Position numbers and translations under genes: made by a program
Shown here: positions 9,628-21,800 of the stretch, piece by piece
How the letters are laid out: every line of letters begins with the position of its first letter
Numbering within the stretch: position 1 is the stretch's first letter
Origin: Hydractinia symbiolongicarpus
Taxonomy: Eukaryota > Cnidaria > Hydrozoa > Anthoathecata > Hydractiniidae
Assembly (NCBI RefSeq): GCF_029227915.1
Contig: NC_079880.1
Location: 6,450,001-6,514,000, forward strand
Direction of reading: 5' to 3'
Length of the DNA: 64,000 nt
The notes under the pieces: generated by a model
What the model saw: only the letters and a program-made list of their open reading frames with translations
What the model was told of the DNA's origin: nothing
The model's database searches: none

Positions 9628-12600
9628 CATATTCCTACCAACATGTATTTCTTGATATTTTTCAGGTATTACTAAGTTGTATGGCTCTTAACAGCGAAAC
9701 GATTGACTGTGGGAATTAATTGAACTGAGTATGGACTGTGACCTTATAAATATGAAAGTGAGACAATTGGACTCTTAGAAATAACATTCTTCTTAATTTG
9801 ACATGATTGCCGAAACTCAGCGATTACACTGGGCGCTGTGGTAGCGCTTCATTCAAGAATTAAGATAAGAAAGACATTTTTTTGCTGTGGGACCAATCCT
9901 AGCCGTTATTGCGCCCTGAAGAAATAGGACAGCTTCAAAAACTACATTTCATTGACTTTCTAACGGTGTCAGTCCGTTTGAGTTTTAACGGTTGGGTCAC
10001 ATATTCGTACCAACATGTATTTAGCGATATTTTTCCGATATTACTAGGTTGCATCGCCTTTAACAATGAAACGATTGACTGTGGGACTTAATTGAACTAA
10101 CTTTGGACTGTGACCTGATGAATGTGATAAATGAGACAATTGGACTCCAAGAAAAAACATTGTTCTTTATTTGACATGATTGCCGAAACTCAGCGACTAC
10201 ACTTGGCGCTGTGGTAGCGCTTCATTTAAGAATTAAGATGAAAAAGTCATTTTTTTACTGTGGGACAAATCCTAGCCGTTATTGCGCGCTGAAGAAATAG
10301 CGACAGTTTCAAAAACTTCTTTTCATTGACATTCTAACGGTGTCAGTCCGTTTGAGTTACAACGGTTGCGTCACATATTCGTACCAACATGAATTTAGCG
10401 ATATTTTTCTGATATTCCTAGGTTGCATCGCCTTTAACAATTAAACGATTGACTGTGGGACTTAATTGAACTAACTTTGGACTGTGACCTGATAAATGTG
10501 ATAAAGGAGGCAATTGGACTCCAAGAAAAAACATTCTTCTTAATTTGACATGATTGCCGAAGTTCAGCAATTACACTGGTCGCTGTGGTAGCGCTTCATT
10601 TAAGAATTAAGATGAAAAAGTAATTTTTTTTTGAGGCACCAATCCTAGCCGTTATCGCGCGCTGAAGAAATAGCGACAGTTTCAAAAACTACATTTCATT
10701 GACTTTCTAACGGTGTCAGTCCGTTTGAGTTTCAACGGTTGGGTCACATATTCGTACCAACATGCATTTAGCGATATTTTTCCAATATTACTAGGTTGCA
10801 TCGCCTTTAACAGTGAATTGACTGTCTGTTGGACTTAATTGAACTAACTTTTGACTGTGACCTGATAAATGTGATAAATGAAAAAATTGGACTCCAAGAA
10901 ACAGCATTCGTCTTAATTTGACATGATTGCCTAAACTCAGCGATTACACTTGGCGCTGTTGTAGCGCTTCATTTAAAAATTTAAATTAATAAGTCATTTT
11001 TTACTGTGGGACCAATCCTAGCCGTTATTGCGCCCTGAAGAAATAGCGACAGTTTCAAAAACTACATTTCATTGACTTTCTAACGGTGTCAGTCCGTTTG
11101 AGTTTTAACGGTTGGGTCACATATTCGTACCAACATGTATTTAGCGATATTTTTCCGATATTACTAGGTTGCATCGCCTTTAACAATGAAACGATTGACT
11201 GTGGGACTTAATTGAACTAACTTTGGACTGTGACCTGATGAATGTGATAAATGAGAAAATTGGACTCCAAGAAAAAACATTGTTCTTAATTTGACATGAT
11301 TGCCGAAACTCAGCGACTACACTTGGCTCTGTGGTAGCGCTTCATTTAAGAATTAAGATGAAAAAGTAATTTTTTTACTGTGGGACAAATCCTAGCCGTT
11401 ATCGCGCGCTGAAGAAATAGCGACAGTTTCAAAAACTACATTTCATTGACTTTTTAACAGTATCAATCCGATTGAGTTACAACGCTTGAGTCACATATTC
11501 CTAACAACATGTATTTCTTGATATTTTTCAGGTATTACTAAGTTGTATGGCTCTTAACAGCGAAACGATTGACTGTGGGAATTAATTGAACTGAGTATGG
11601 ACTGTGACCTTATAAATATGAAAGTGAGACAATTGGACTCTTAGAAATAACATTCTTCTTAATTTGACATGATTGCCGAAACTCAGCGATTACACTGGGC
11701 GCTGTGGTAGCGCTTCATTCAAGAATTAAGATAAGAAAGACATTTTTTTGCTGTGGGACCAATCCTAGCCGTTATTGCGCCCTGAAGAAATAGGACAGCT
11801 TCAAAAACTACATTTCATTGACTTTTTAACGGTGTCAGTCCGTTTGAGTTACAACGGTTGCGTCACATATTCGTACCAACATGAATTTAGCGATATTTTT
11901 CTGATATTACTAGGTTGCATCGCCTTTAACAATGAAACGATTGACGTTGGGACTTAATTGAACTAACGTTGGACTGTGACCTGATGAATGTGATAAATGA
12001 AACAATTGGACTCCAAGAAAAAACATTCTTCTTAATTTGACATGATTGCCGAAATTCAGCGATTACACTGGGCGCTGTGGTAGCGCTTCATTTAAGAATT
12101 AATATAAGAAAGTCATATTTTACCGTGGGACCAATCCTAGCCGTTATCTCGCGCTGTAGAAATAGCGACAGTTTCATAAACTACATTTCATTGACTTTCT
12201 AACGGTGTCAGTCCGTTTGAGTTTAAACGGTTGGGTCACATATTCGTACCAACATGTATTTAGCGATATTCATCTGACATTACTAGGTTGCATCGCTTTT
12301 AACAGTGAAATTATTGACTGTGGGACTTAATTGAACTAACTTTAGACTGTGACCTGATTAATGTGATAAATGAGAAAATTGGAATTCAAGAAATAACATT
12401 CTTCTTAATTTGACATGATTGCCGGAACTCAGCGATTACACCGGCCGTTTTGGTGGCGCTTCAATTCAAAATTAAGATAAAAAACTCATTTTTTGCTGAG
12501 GGACCAATCCTAGCCGTTATCGCGCGCTGAAGAAATAGCGACAGTTTCAAAAACTACATTTCATTGACTTTCTAACAGTGTCAGTCCGTTTGAGTTTTAA

Positions 12601-13006
12601 CGGTTGGGTCACATATTCGTACCAACATGTATTTAGCGATATTTTTTCGATATTACTAGGTTGCATCGCCTTTAACAATGAAACGATTGACTGTGGGACT
12701 TAATTGAACTAACTTTGGACTGTGACCTGATGAATGTGATAAATGAGACAATTGGACTCCAAGAAAAAACATTGTTCTTAATTAGACATGATTGCCGAAA
12801 CTCAGCGACTACACTTGGCGCTGTGCTAGCGCTTCATTTAAGAATTAAGATGAAAAAGTCATTTTTTTACTGTGGGACCAATCCTAGCCGTTATCGCGCC
12901 CTGTAGAAATAGCGACAGTTTCAAAAACCACATTTCATTGACTTTTTAACAGTATCAATCCGTTTGAGTTACAACGCTTGAGTCACATATTCCTACCAAC
13001 ATGTAT

Positions 13007-13345
13007 TTCTTGATATTTTTCAGGTATTACTAAGTTGTATGGCTCTTAACAGCAAAACGATTGACTGTGGGAATTAATTGAACTGAGTATGGACTGTGAC
13101 CTTATAAATATGAAAGTGAGACAATTGGACCCTTAGAAACTCAGCGATTACACTGGGCGCTGTGGTAGCGCTTCATTTAAGAATTAAGATGAAAACGTCA
13201 TTTTTTTACTGTGGGACCAATCCTAGCCGTTATCGCCCGCTGAAGAAATAGCGGCAGTTTCAAAAACTACATTTCATTGACTTTCTAACGGTGTCAGTCC
13301 GTTTGAGTTTCAACGGTTGGGTCACATATTCGTACCAACATGTAT
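13007..13345. repeat. 339-bp g unit with 34-bp deletion
   Basis: CTTAGAAATAACATT...TTGCCGAAACTCAGC is reduced to CTTAGAAACTCAGC at about 13133-13146. The deleted 34 bp are bounded by a GAAA direct repeat, one copy of which remains. This is a clear microhomology deletion. Downstream of it the unit is an a type with GATGAAAACGTC. Confidence 0.9.
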
Positions 13346-16300
13346 TTAGCGATATTTTTCCGATATTACTAGGTTGCATCGCCTTTAACAATGAAACGAT
13401 TGACTGTGGGACTTAATTGAACTAACTTTGGACTGTGACGTGATGAATGTGATAAATGAGACTATTGGACTCCAAGAAATAACATTGTTCTTATATTGAC
13501 ATGATTGCCGAAACTCAGCGACTACACTGGTCACTGTGGTAGCGCTTCATTTAAGAATTAAGATGAAAAAGTCATTTTCTTACTGTGGGACCAATCCTAG
13601 CCGTTATCGCGCGCTGAAGAAATAGCGACAGTTTCAAAAACTACATTTCATTGACTTTCTAACGGTGTCAGTCCGTTTGAGTTTCAACGGTTGGGTCACA
13701 TATTCGTACCAACATGTATTTAGCGATATTTTTCCCATATTACTAGGTTGCATCGCCTTTAACAATGAAACGATTGACTGTGGGACTTAATTGAACTAAC
13801 TTTGGACTGTGACCTGATGAATGTGATAAATGAGACAATTGGACTCCAAGAAAAAACATTGTTCTTGATTTGACATGATTGCCGAAACTCAGCGACTACA
13901 CTTGGCGCTGTGGTAGCGCTTCATTTAAGAATTAAGATGAAAAAGTCATTTTTTTACAGTGGGACCAATCCTAGTCGTTATCGCGCGCTGAAGAAATAGC
14001 GACAGTTTCAAAAACTACATTTCATTGACTTTTTAACAGTATCAATCTGTTTGAGTTACAACGCTTGAGTCACATATTCCTACCAACATGTATTTCTTGA
14101 TATTTTTCAGGTATTACCAAGTTGTATGGCTTTTAACAGCGAAACGATTGACTGTGGAATTAATTGAACTGAGTATGGACTGTGACCTTATAAATATGAA
14201 AGTGAGACAATTGGACTCTTAGAAATAACATTCTTCTTAATTTAACATGATTGCCGAAACTCACCGATTACACTGGGCGCTGTGGTAGCGCTTCATTCAA
14301 GAATTAAGATAAAAAAGTCATTTTTTTGCTGTGGGACCAATCCTAGCCGTTATGGCGCCCTGAAGAAATAGCGACAGTTTCAAAAACTACATTTTATTGA
14401 CTTTCTAACGGTGTCAGTCCGTTTGAGTTTCAACGGTTGGGTCACATATTCGTACCAACATGTATTTAGCGATATTTTTCCGATATTACTAGGTTGCATC
14501 GCCTTTAACAATGAAACGATTGATTGTGGGACTTAATTGAACTAACTTTGGACTGTGACCTCATGAATGTGATAAATGAGACAATTGGACTCCAAGAAAA
14601 AACATTCTTCTTAATTTGACATGATTGCCGAAACTCAGCGACTACACTTGGCGCTGTGGTAGCGCTTCATTTAAGAATTAAGATAAAAAAGTCAATTTTT
14701 TACTGTGGGACCAATCCTAGCCGTTATCACGCGCTGAAGAAATAGCGACAGTTTCAAAAACTACATTTCATTGACTTTTTAACAGTATCAATCCGTTTAA
14801 GTTACAACGGTTGCGTCACATATTCGTACAAACATGAATTTAGCGATATTTTTCTGATATTACTAGGTTGCATCGCCTTTAACAATGAAACGATTGACTG
14901 TGGGACTTAATTGAACTAACTTTGGACTGTGACGTGATGAATGTGATAAATGAGACTATTGGACTCCAAGAAATAACATTGTTCTTATATTGACATGATT
15001 GCCGAAACTCAGCGACTACACTGGTCACTGTGGTAGCGCTTCATTTAAGAATTAAGATGAAAAAGTCATTTTCTTACTGTGGGACCAATCCTAGCCGTTA
15101 TTGCGCGCTGAAGAAATAGCGACAGTTTCAAAAACTACATTTCATTGACTTTCTAACGGTGTCAGTCCGTTTGAGTTTCAACGGTTGGGTCACATATTCG
15201 TACCAACATGTATTTTGCGATATTTTTCCGATATTACTAGGTTGCATCGCCTTTAACAAGGAAACGATTGACTGTGGGACTTAATTGAACTAACTTTGGA
15301 CTGTGACCTGATGAATGTGATAAATGAGACAAATGGACTCCAAGAAAAAACATTGTTCTTGATTTGACATGATTGCCGAAACTCAGCGACTACACTTGGC
15401 GCTGTGGTAGCGCTTCATTTAAGAATTAAGATGAAAAAGTCATTTTTTTACAGTGGGACCAATCCTAGTCGTTATCGCACGCTGAAGAAATAGCGACAGT
15501 TTCAAAAACTACATTTCATTGACTTTTTACCAGTATCAATCTGTTTGAGTTACAACGCTTTAGTCACATATTCCTACCAACATGTATTTCTTGATATTTT
15601 TCAGGTATTACCAAGTTGTATGGCTTTTAACAGCGAAACGATTGACTGTGGAATTAATTGAACTGAGTATGGACTGTGACCTTATAAATATGAAAGTGAG
15701 ACAATTGGACTCTTAGAAATAACATTCTTCTTAATTTGACATGATTGCCGAAACTCACCGATTACACTGGGCGCTGTGGTAGCGCTTCATTCAAGAATTA
15801 AGATAAGAAAGTCATTTTTTTGCTGTGGGACCAATCCTAGCCGTTATTGCGCCCTGAAGAAATAGCGACAGTTTCAAAAACTACATTTTATTGACTTTCT
15901 AACGGTGTCAGTCCGTTTGAGTTACAACGGTTGCGTCACATATTCGTACCAACATGAATTTAGCGATATTTTTCTGATATTACTAGGTTGCATCGCCTTT
16001 AACAATGAAACGATTGACTGTGGGACTTAAAAGAACTAACTTTGGACTGTGACCTGATGAATGTGATAAATGAGACAATTGGACTCCAAGGAATAACATT
16101 GTTCTTATATTGACATGATTGCCGAAACTCAGCGATTACACTGGTCGCTGTGGTAGCGCTTCATTTAAGAATTAAGATGAAAAAGTCATTTTTTTACTGT
16201 GGGACTAATCCTAGCCGTTATCGCGCGCTGAAGAAATAGCGACAGTTTCAAAAAATACATTTCATTGACTTTCTAACGATGTCAGTCCGTTTGAGTTTCA

Positions 16301-16663
16301 ACGGTTGGGTCACATATTCGTACCAACATGTATTTAGCGATATTCATCTGACATTACTAGGTTGCATCGCCTTTAACAATGAAACGATTGACTGTGGGAC
16401 TTAATTGAACTAACCTTGGACTGTAACCTGATGAATGTGATAAATGAGACAATTGGACTCCAAGAAAAAACATTGTTCTTAATTTGACATGATTGCCGAA
16501 ACTCAGCGACTACACTTGGCGCTGTGGTAGCGGACCAATCCTAGCTGTTATCGCGCGCTGAAGAAATAGCGACAGTTTCACAAACTACATTTCATTAACT
16601 TTCCAACAGTATCAATTCGTTTGAGTTACAACGGTTGAGTCATATATTCTTACCAACATGTAT
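13346..16663. repeat. Region D: 1,494-bp four-unit higher-order repeat, two copies
   Basis: Unit starts: 13346, 13720, 14094, 14466, 14840, 15214, 15588, 15960, 16334. Copy 1 is 13346-14839 and copy 2 is 14840-16333. The close match runs from about 13350/14844 to 14405/15899. Shared rare markers are GACGTGATGAATG with TTCTTATATTGAC, TTTTTTTACAGTGGGACC, CCTAGTCGTTATCGC, ATCAATCTGTTTGAG and AACTCACCGATTAC. The end of copy 2 diverges in units 15960 and 16334 (TTAAAAGAACTAAC near 16030). No genes. Confidence 0.88.
16334..16663. repeat. 330-bp unit with ~43-bp deletion
   Basis: GTGGTAGCGC...CTGTGGGACCAATCC is joined as GTGGTAGCGGACCAATCC at about 16526-16540. The deletion removes the right side of the central hairpin and the AAGATGAAAAAG stretch. 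It marks the boundary between the a/g arrays and the h/k/t region. Confidence 0.9.
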
Positions 16664-16729
16664 GTCTTGATATTTTTCAGGTATTACTAGGGTGTATGGC
16701 TTTTAACAGCGAAACAATTGACTGTGGGA

Positions 16730-17967
16730 CTTAATTGAACTAACTTTTGACTGTGACCTGATAAATGTGATAAATGAAAAAATTGGACTCCAAGAAATAG
16801 CATTCTTCTTAATTTGACATGATTGCCTAAACTCAGCGATTACACTGGGCGCTGTTGTAGCACTTCATTTAAAAATTTAAATTAATAAGTCTTTCTTTAC
16901 TGTGGGACCAATCCTAGCCGTTATCGCGCCCTGAAGAAATAGCGACAGTTTCAAAAACCTTATTTCATTGACTTTCTAACGGTGTCAGTCCGTTTGAGTT
17001 ACAACGGTTGCGTCACATATTCGTACCAACATGAATTTAGCGGTATTTTTCGGATATTACTAGGTTGCATCGCCTTTAACAATGAAACGATTGACTGTGG
17101 GACTTAATTGAACTAACTTTGGACTGTGACCTGATAAATGTGATAAAGGAGACAATTGGACTCCAAGAAAAAACAATCTTCTTAATTTGACATGATTGCC
17201 GAAACTCAGCGATTATACTGGGCGCTGTGGTAGCGCTTCATTAAAGAATTAAGATAAGAAAGTCATTTTTTACTGTGGGACCAATCCTAGCCGTTATCAC
17301 GCGCTGAAGAAATACCGACAGTTTCAAAAATTACATTTCATTGACTTTCCAACGGTGTCAGTCCGTTTGAGTTACAACGGTTGGGTCACATATTCGTACC
17401 AACATGTTTTTAGCGATATTTTTCCGATATTACTAGGTTGCATCGCCTGTAACAATGAAACGATTGACTGTGGGACTTAATTGAACTAACTTTGGACTGT
17501 GATCTGATGAATGTGATAAATGAGACAATTGGACTCCAAGAAATAAAATTGTTCTTAATTTGACATGATTGCCGAAACTCAGCGACTACACTGGTCGCTG
17601 TGGTAGCGCTTCATTTAAGAATTAAGATGAAAAAGTCATTTTTGTACTGTGGGACCAATCCTAGCAGTTATCGCGAGCTGAAGAAATAGCGACAGTTTCA
17701 AAAACTACATTTCATTGACTTTTTAACAGTATCAATCCGTTTGAGTTACAACGCTTGAGTCACATATTCGTACCAACATGTATTTATTGATATTTTTCAG
17801 GTATTACTAAGTTGTATGGCATTTAAAAGCGAAACGATTGACTGTGGGACTTAATTGAACTGATTATGGACTGTGACCCTGTAAATGTAAAAGTGAGATA
17901 ATTGGACTCCAAGAAAGGACATTCTTCTTGATTTGACGTCATTGCCGGAACTCAGCGATTACACTTG
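16730..17967. repeat. Block shared with 24.55-25.78 kb and 53.4-54.5 kb
   Basis: This block repeats at a constant offset of 7,817 bp (units 17037, 17410 and 17784 against 24854, 25227 and 25601). A third relative lies at about 53.42-54.5 kb, offset 36,692 bp until a 13-bp deletion there. Markers are GTTGTAGCACTTC, AAGTCTTTCTTTACTG, AAACCTTATTTC, AAAACAATCTTC, GCGATTATACTGG and ATACCGACAG (the last is absent from the third relative). The match to 25.7 kb stops at the deletion near 17967. Confidence 0.85.
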
Positions 17968-18125
17968 AGATAAGAAAGTCATTTTTTACTTAGGCACCAA
18001 TCCTAGCTGTTAGCGCGCGCCGAAGAAATAAAAACAATTTCAAATACTACATTTCACTGACTTTCTAACGGTGTCAGTTCGTTTGAGTTTCAACGCTTGA
18101 TTCACATATTCGTACCAACATGTAT
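17784..18125. repeat. 342-bp unit with ~31-bp deletion
   Basis: GCGATTACACTGGGCGCTG... is cut to GCGATTACACTTGAGATAAG at about 17957-17976, removing the central hairpin completely. The tail is the t type (ACTTAGGCACC, GCGCGCCGAAGAAATAAAAAC). Confidence 0.85.
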
Positions 18126-18512
18126 TTAGAGATATTTATCTGATATTACTAGGATGCATCGCTTTTAACAATGAAACGATTGACTGTGGGACTTAATTGA
18201 CTAAATTAACTTAATTAACTTTGGACTGTGACCTGATCGATGAGATAAATGAGAAAATTGGACTCCAAGAAATAACATTCTTCTTAACTTGACATGATTG
18301 TCGGAATTTGGCAATTACACTGGGCGCTGTGGTAGCGTTTCAATTAAAAATTAAGATAAAAAAGTCATTTTTTTTCTGTGGGACCAATCCTAGCCATTAG
18401 CGCGCGCTGAAAAAATAGCGACAGATTCAAAAACTACATTTCATTGACTTTCCAACGGTGTCAGTCCGTTTGAGTTACAACGGTTGGGTCACATATTCGT
18501 ACCAACATGTTT
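18126..18512. repeat. 387-bp unit with private 14-bp insertion
   Basis: The usual ACTTAATTGAACTAACTTTGG is expanded at about 18191-18223 by an extra CTAAATTAACTTAA-like segment that partly duplicates neighbouring ACTTAATT/TTAACT sequence. The closest relative, unit 21123 (sharing GATCGATGAG, GTCGGAATTTGGC and AGCGTTTCAATTAAA), lacks the insertion, so it arose after those two copies separated. Confidence 0.85.
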
Positions 18513-18840
18513 TTAGCGATATTTTTCCGATATTACTAGGTTGCATCGCCTTTAACAATGAAACGATTGACTGTGGGACTTAATTGAACTAACTTTGGAC
18601 TTTGACCTGATGAATGTGATAAATGAGACAATTGGACTCTTAGAAATAACATTGTTCTTAATTTGACATGATTGCCGAAACTCAGCGATTACACTGGGCG
18701 CTGTTGTAGCGCTTCATTTAAAAATTTAAATTAATGTGTCATTTTTTACTGTGGGACCAATCCTAGCCGTTATCGCGCGCTGAAGAAATAGCGACAGTTT
18801 CAAAAACTACATTTCATTGACTTTCTAACAGTTTCAGTCC

Positions 18841-21800
18841 GTTTGAGTTTAAACGGTTGGGTCACATATTCGTACCAACATGTATTTCTTGATACTTTTC
18901 GGGTATTTCTAGGTTGTATGGCTTTTAACAGCGAAACGATTGACTGCGGGACTTAATTGAACTGACTATGGACTGTGACCCTGTAAATGTGAAAGCGAGA
19001 GAATTGGACTTCAAGAAATAACATTTTTCTTAATTTGAAATGATTGCCGAAACTCAGCGATTACACCGGGCGCTGTGGAAGCGCTTCAATTAAAAATTAA
19101 GATAAGAAAGTCATTTTTTACTGTGGGACCAATCCTAGCCGTTATTACGTGCTGAAGAAATACCGACAGTTTCAAAAACTACATTTCATTGACTTTCCAA
19201 CGGTGTCAGTCCGTTTGAGTTACAACTGTTGTGTCACATATTCGTACCAACATGTTTTTAGCGATATTTTTCCGATATTACTAGGTTGCATCGCCTTTAA
19301 CAATGAAACGATTGACTGTGGGACTTAATTGAACTAACTTTGGACTGTGACCTGATGAATGTGATAAATGAGACAATTGGACTCCACGAAATAACATTGT
19401 TCTTAATTTGACATGATTGCCGAAACTCAGCGACTACACTGGTCGCTGCGGTAGCGCTTCATTTAAGAAATAAGATGAAAAAGTCATTTTTGTACTGTGG
19501 GACCAATCCTAGCAGTTATCGCGAGCTGAAGAAATAGCGACAGTTTCAAAAACTACATTTCATTGACTTTTTAACAGTATCAATCCGTTTGAGTTACAAC
19601 GCTTGAGTCACATATTCGTACCAACATGTATTTCTTGATATTTTTCAGGTATTACTAGGTTGCATCGCCTTTAACAATGAAACGATTGACTGTGGGACTT
19701 AATTGAACTAACTTTGGACTGTGACCTGATGAATGTGATAAATGAGACAATTGGACTCCAAGAAAAAACATTGTTCTTAATTTGACATGATTGCCGAAAC
19801 TCAGCGACTACACTTGGCGCTGTGGTAGCGCTTCATTTAAGAATTAAGATGAAAAAGTCATTGTTTACTGTGGGACCAATCCTAGCCGTTATCGCGCGCT
19901 GAAGAAATAGCAACAGTTTCAAAAACTACATTTCATTGACTTTTTAACAGTATCAATCCGTTTGAGTTACAACGGTTGCGTCATATATTCGTACCAACAT
20001 GTATTTCTTGATATTTTTCAGGTATTACTAGGTTGTATGGCTTTTAACAGCGAAAAAATTGACTGTGGGACTTAATTGAACTAACTTTTGACTGTGACCT
20101 GATCAATGTGATAAATGAGAAAATTGGACTCCAAGAGATAGTATTCTTCTTAATTTGACATGATTGCCTAACCTCAGCGATTAGACTGGGCGCTGTTGTA
20201 GCGCTTCATTTAAAAATTTAAATTAATATGTCATTTTTTACTGTGGGACCAATCCTAGCCGTTATCGCGCGCTGAAGAAATAGCGACAGTTTCAAAAACT
20301 ACATTTCATTGACTTTCTAACGGTGTCAGTCCGTTTGAGTTTAAACGGTTGGGTCACATATTCGTACCAACATGTATTTCTTGATACTTTTCGGGTATTA
20401 CTAGGTTGTATGGCTTTTAACAGCGAAACGATTGACTGCGGGACTTAATTGGACTGACTATGGACTGTGACCCTGTAAATGTGAAAGCGAGACAATTGGA
20501 CTTCAAGAAATAACATTCTTCTTGATTTGACGTGATTGCCGGAACTCAGCGATTACACTGGGCGCTGTGGCAGCGCTTCATTTAAAAGTTTAGGTAAATA
20601 AGTCATTCTTTACTGTGGGACCAATCGTAGCCGTTATCGCGCGCTGAAGAAATAGCGACAGTTTCAAATACTACATTTCATTGACTTTCTAACAGTATCA
20701 ATCCGTTTGAGTTACAACGGTTGAGTCACATACTCGTACCAACATCTATCTAGCGATATTTATCTGATATTACTAGGTTGCATCGCTTTTAACAGTGAAA
20801 CGATTGACTGTGGGACTTAATTGAACCAACCTTGGACTTTGACCTGATCAATGTGATAAATGAGAAAATTGGACTCCAAGAGATAGTATTCTTCTTAATT
20901 TGACATGATTGCCTAACCTCAGCGATTAGACTGGGCGCTGTTGTAGCGCTTCATTTAAAAATTTAAATTAATTCGTCATTTTTTACTGTGGGACCAATCC
21001 TAGCTGTTAGCGCGCGCCGAAGAAATAAAAACAGTTTCAAATACTACATTTCACTGAATTTCTAACGGTGTCAGTTCGTTTGAGTTTCAACGCTTGATTC
21101 ACATATTCGTACCAACATGTATTTAGAGATATTTATCTGATATTACTAGGATGCATCGCTTTTAACAATGAAACGATTGACTGTGGGACTTAATTGAACT
21201 AACTTTGGACTGTGACCTGATCGATGAGATAAATGAGAAAATTGGACTCCAAGAAATAACATTCTTCTTAACTTGACATGATTGTCGGAATTTGGCAATT
21301 ACACTGGGCGCTGTGGTAGCGTTTCAATTAAAAATTAAGATAAAAAAGTCATTTTTTTGCTGTGGGACTAATCCTAGCCATTAGCGCGCGCTGAAAAAAT
21401 AGCGACAGATTCAAAAACTACATTTCATTGACTTTCGAACGGTATCAATCCGCTTCAGTTACAACGATTGCGTCACATATTCGTACCAACATGTATTTAG
21501 CGAAATTTTTCTCATATTACTAGGTTGCATCGCTTATGACAGTGAAACGATTGACTGTGAGACTTAATTGAACTAACTTTGTACTGTGACCTGATAAATG
21601 TGATAAAGGAGACGATTGGACTCCAAGAAAAAACAATCTTCTTAATTTGACATGATTGCCGAAACTCAGCGATTATACTGGGCGCTGTGGTAGCGCTTCA
21701 TTTGAGAATTAAGATAAGAAAGTCATCTTTTACTGTGGGACCAATCCTAGCCGTTATCACGCGCTGAAGAAATACCGACAGTTTCAAAAACTACATTTCA

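Larger units (their letters stand above)
8529..12259. repeat. 1,866-bp five-unit higher-order repeat, two copies
   Basis: Copy 1 is 8529-10394 and copy 2 is 10395-12259. The close match runs from about 8430/10296 to about 9965/11831; the fifth unit of copy 2 (11887) has switched to a variant with GACGTTGGGAC. Shared rare markers at offset 1,866 are GAAGTTCAGCAATTAC, TTTTTTTTGAGGCACC, CATGCATTTAGCG, GAATTGACTGTCTGTTGG (8949/10815), GGCTCTGTGG and the lost base in AAATAGGACAGC. Unit lengths within the period are 373, 373, 374, 372 and 374. Confidence 0.9.
7410..13345. repeat. Region C: a/g-rich array with a 1,866-bp five-unit period
   Basis: Unit starts: 7410, 7783, 8156, 8529, 8902, 9275, 9649, 10021, 10395, 10768, 11141, 11515, 11887, 12260, 12633, 13007. 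The g subtype (TTCTTGATATTTTTCAGG, GAACTGAGTATGG) begins here at 7410 and recurs at 9649, 11515 and 13007. Units 7783 and 8156 lead into the five-unit period. Unit 12260 is a d type with GGAATTCAAG and CACCGGCCGTTTTGG. Open frames of 60-63 codons at 9909-10091, 11775-11957 and 12715-12906 are accidents of the repeat, explained under rejected items. No genes. Confidence 0.88.

Noticed and set aside
9909-10091. 60-codon open frame beginning MRPEEIGQ, repeated at 11775-11957
   Set aside because: It starts at a TTG and exists only because one base is missing in AAATAGGACAGC (normally AAATAGCGACAG), which shifts the frame past the usual stop. The two copies are simply the 1,866-bp duplication. The translation is satellite sequence.
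12715-12906. 63-codon open frame
   Set aside because: It also starts at TTG within a normal unit and ends in the next stop; the same region is closed in nearly all other units. Frames rotate each unit because 373 is not divisible by three.
16021-16040. Possible foreign insertion at TTAAAAGAACTAAC
   Set aside because: It is a two-base change of TTAATTGAACTAAC with no length change.
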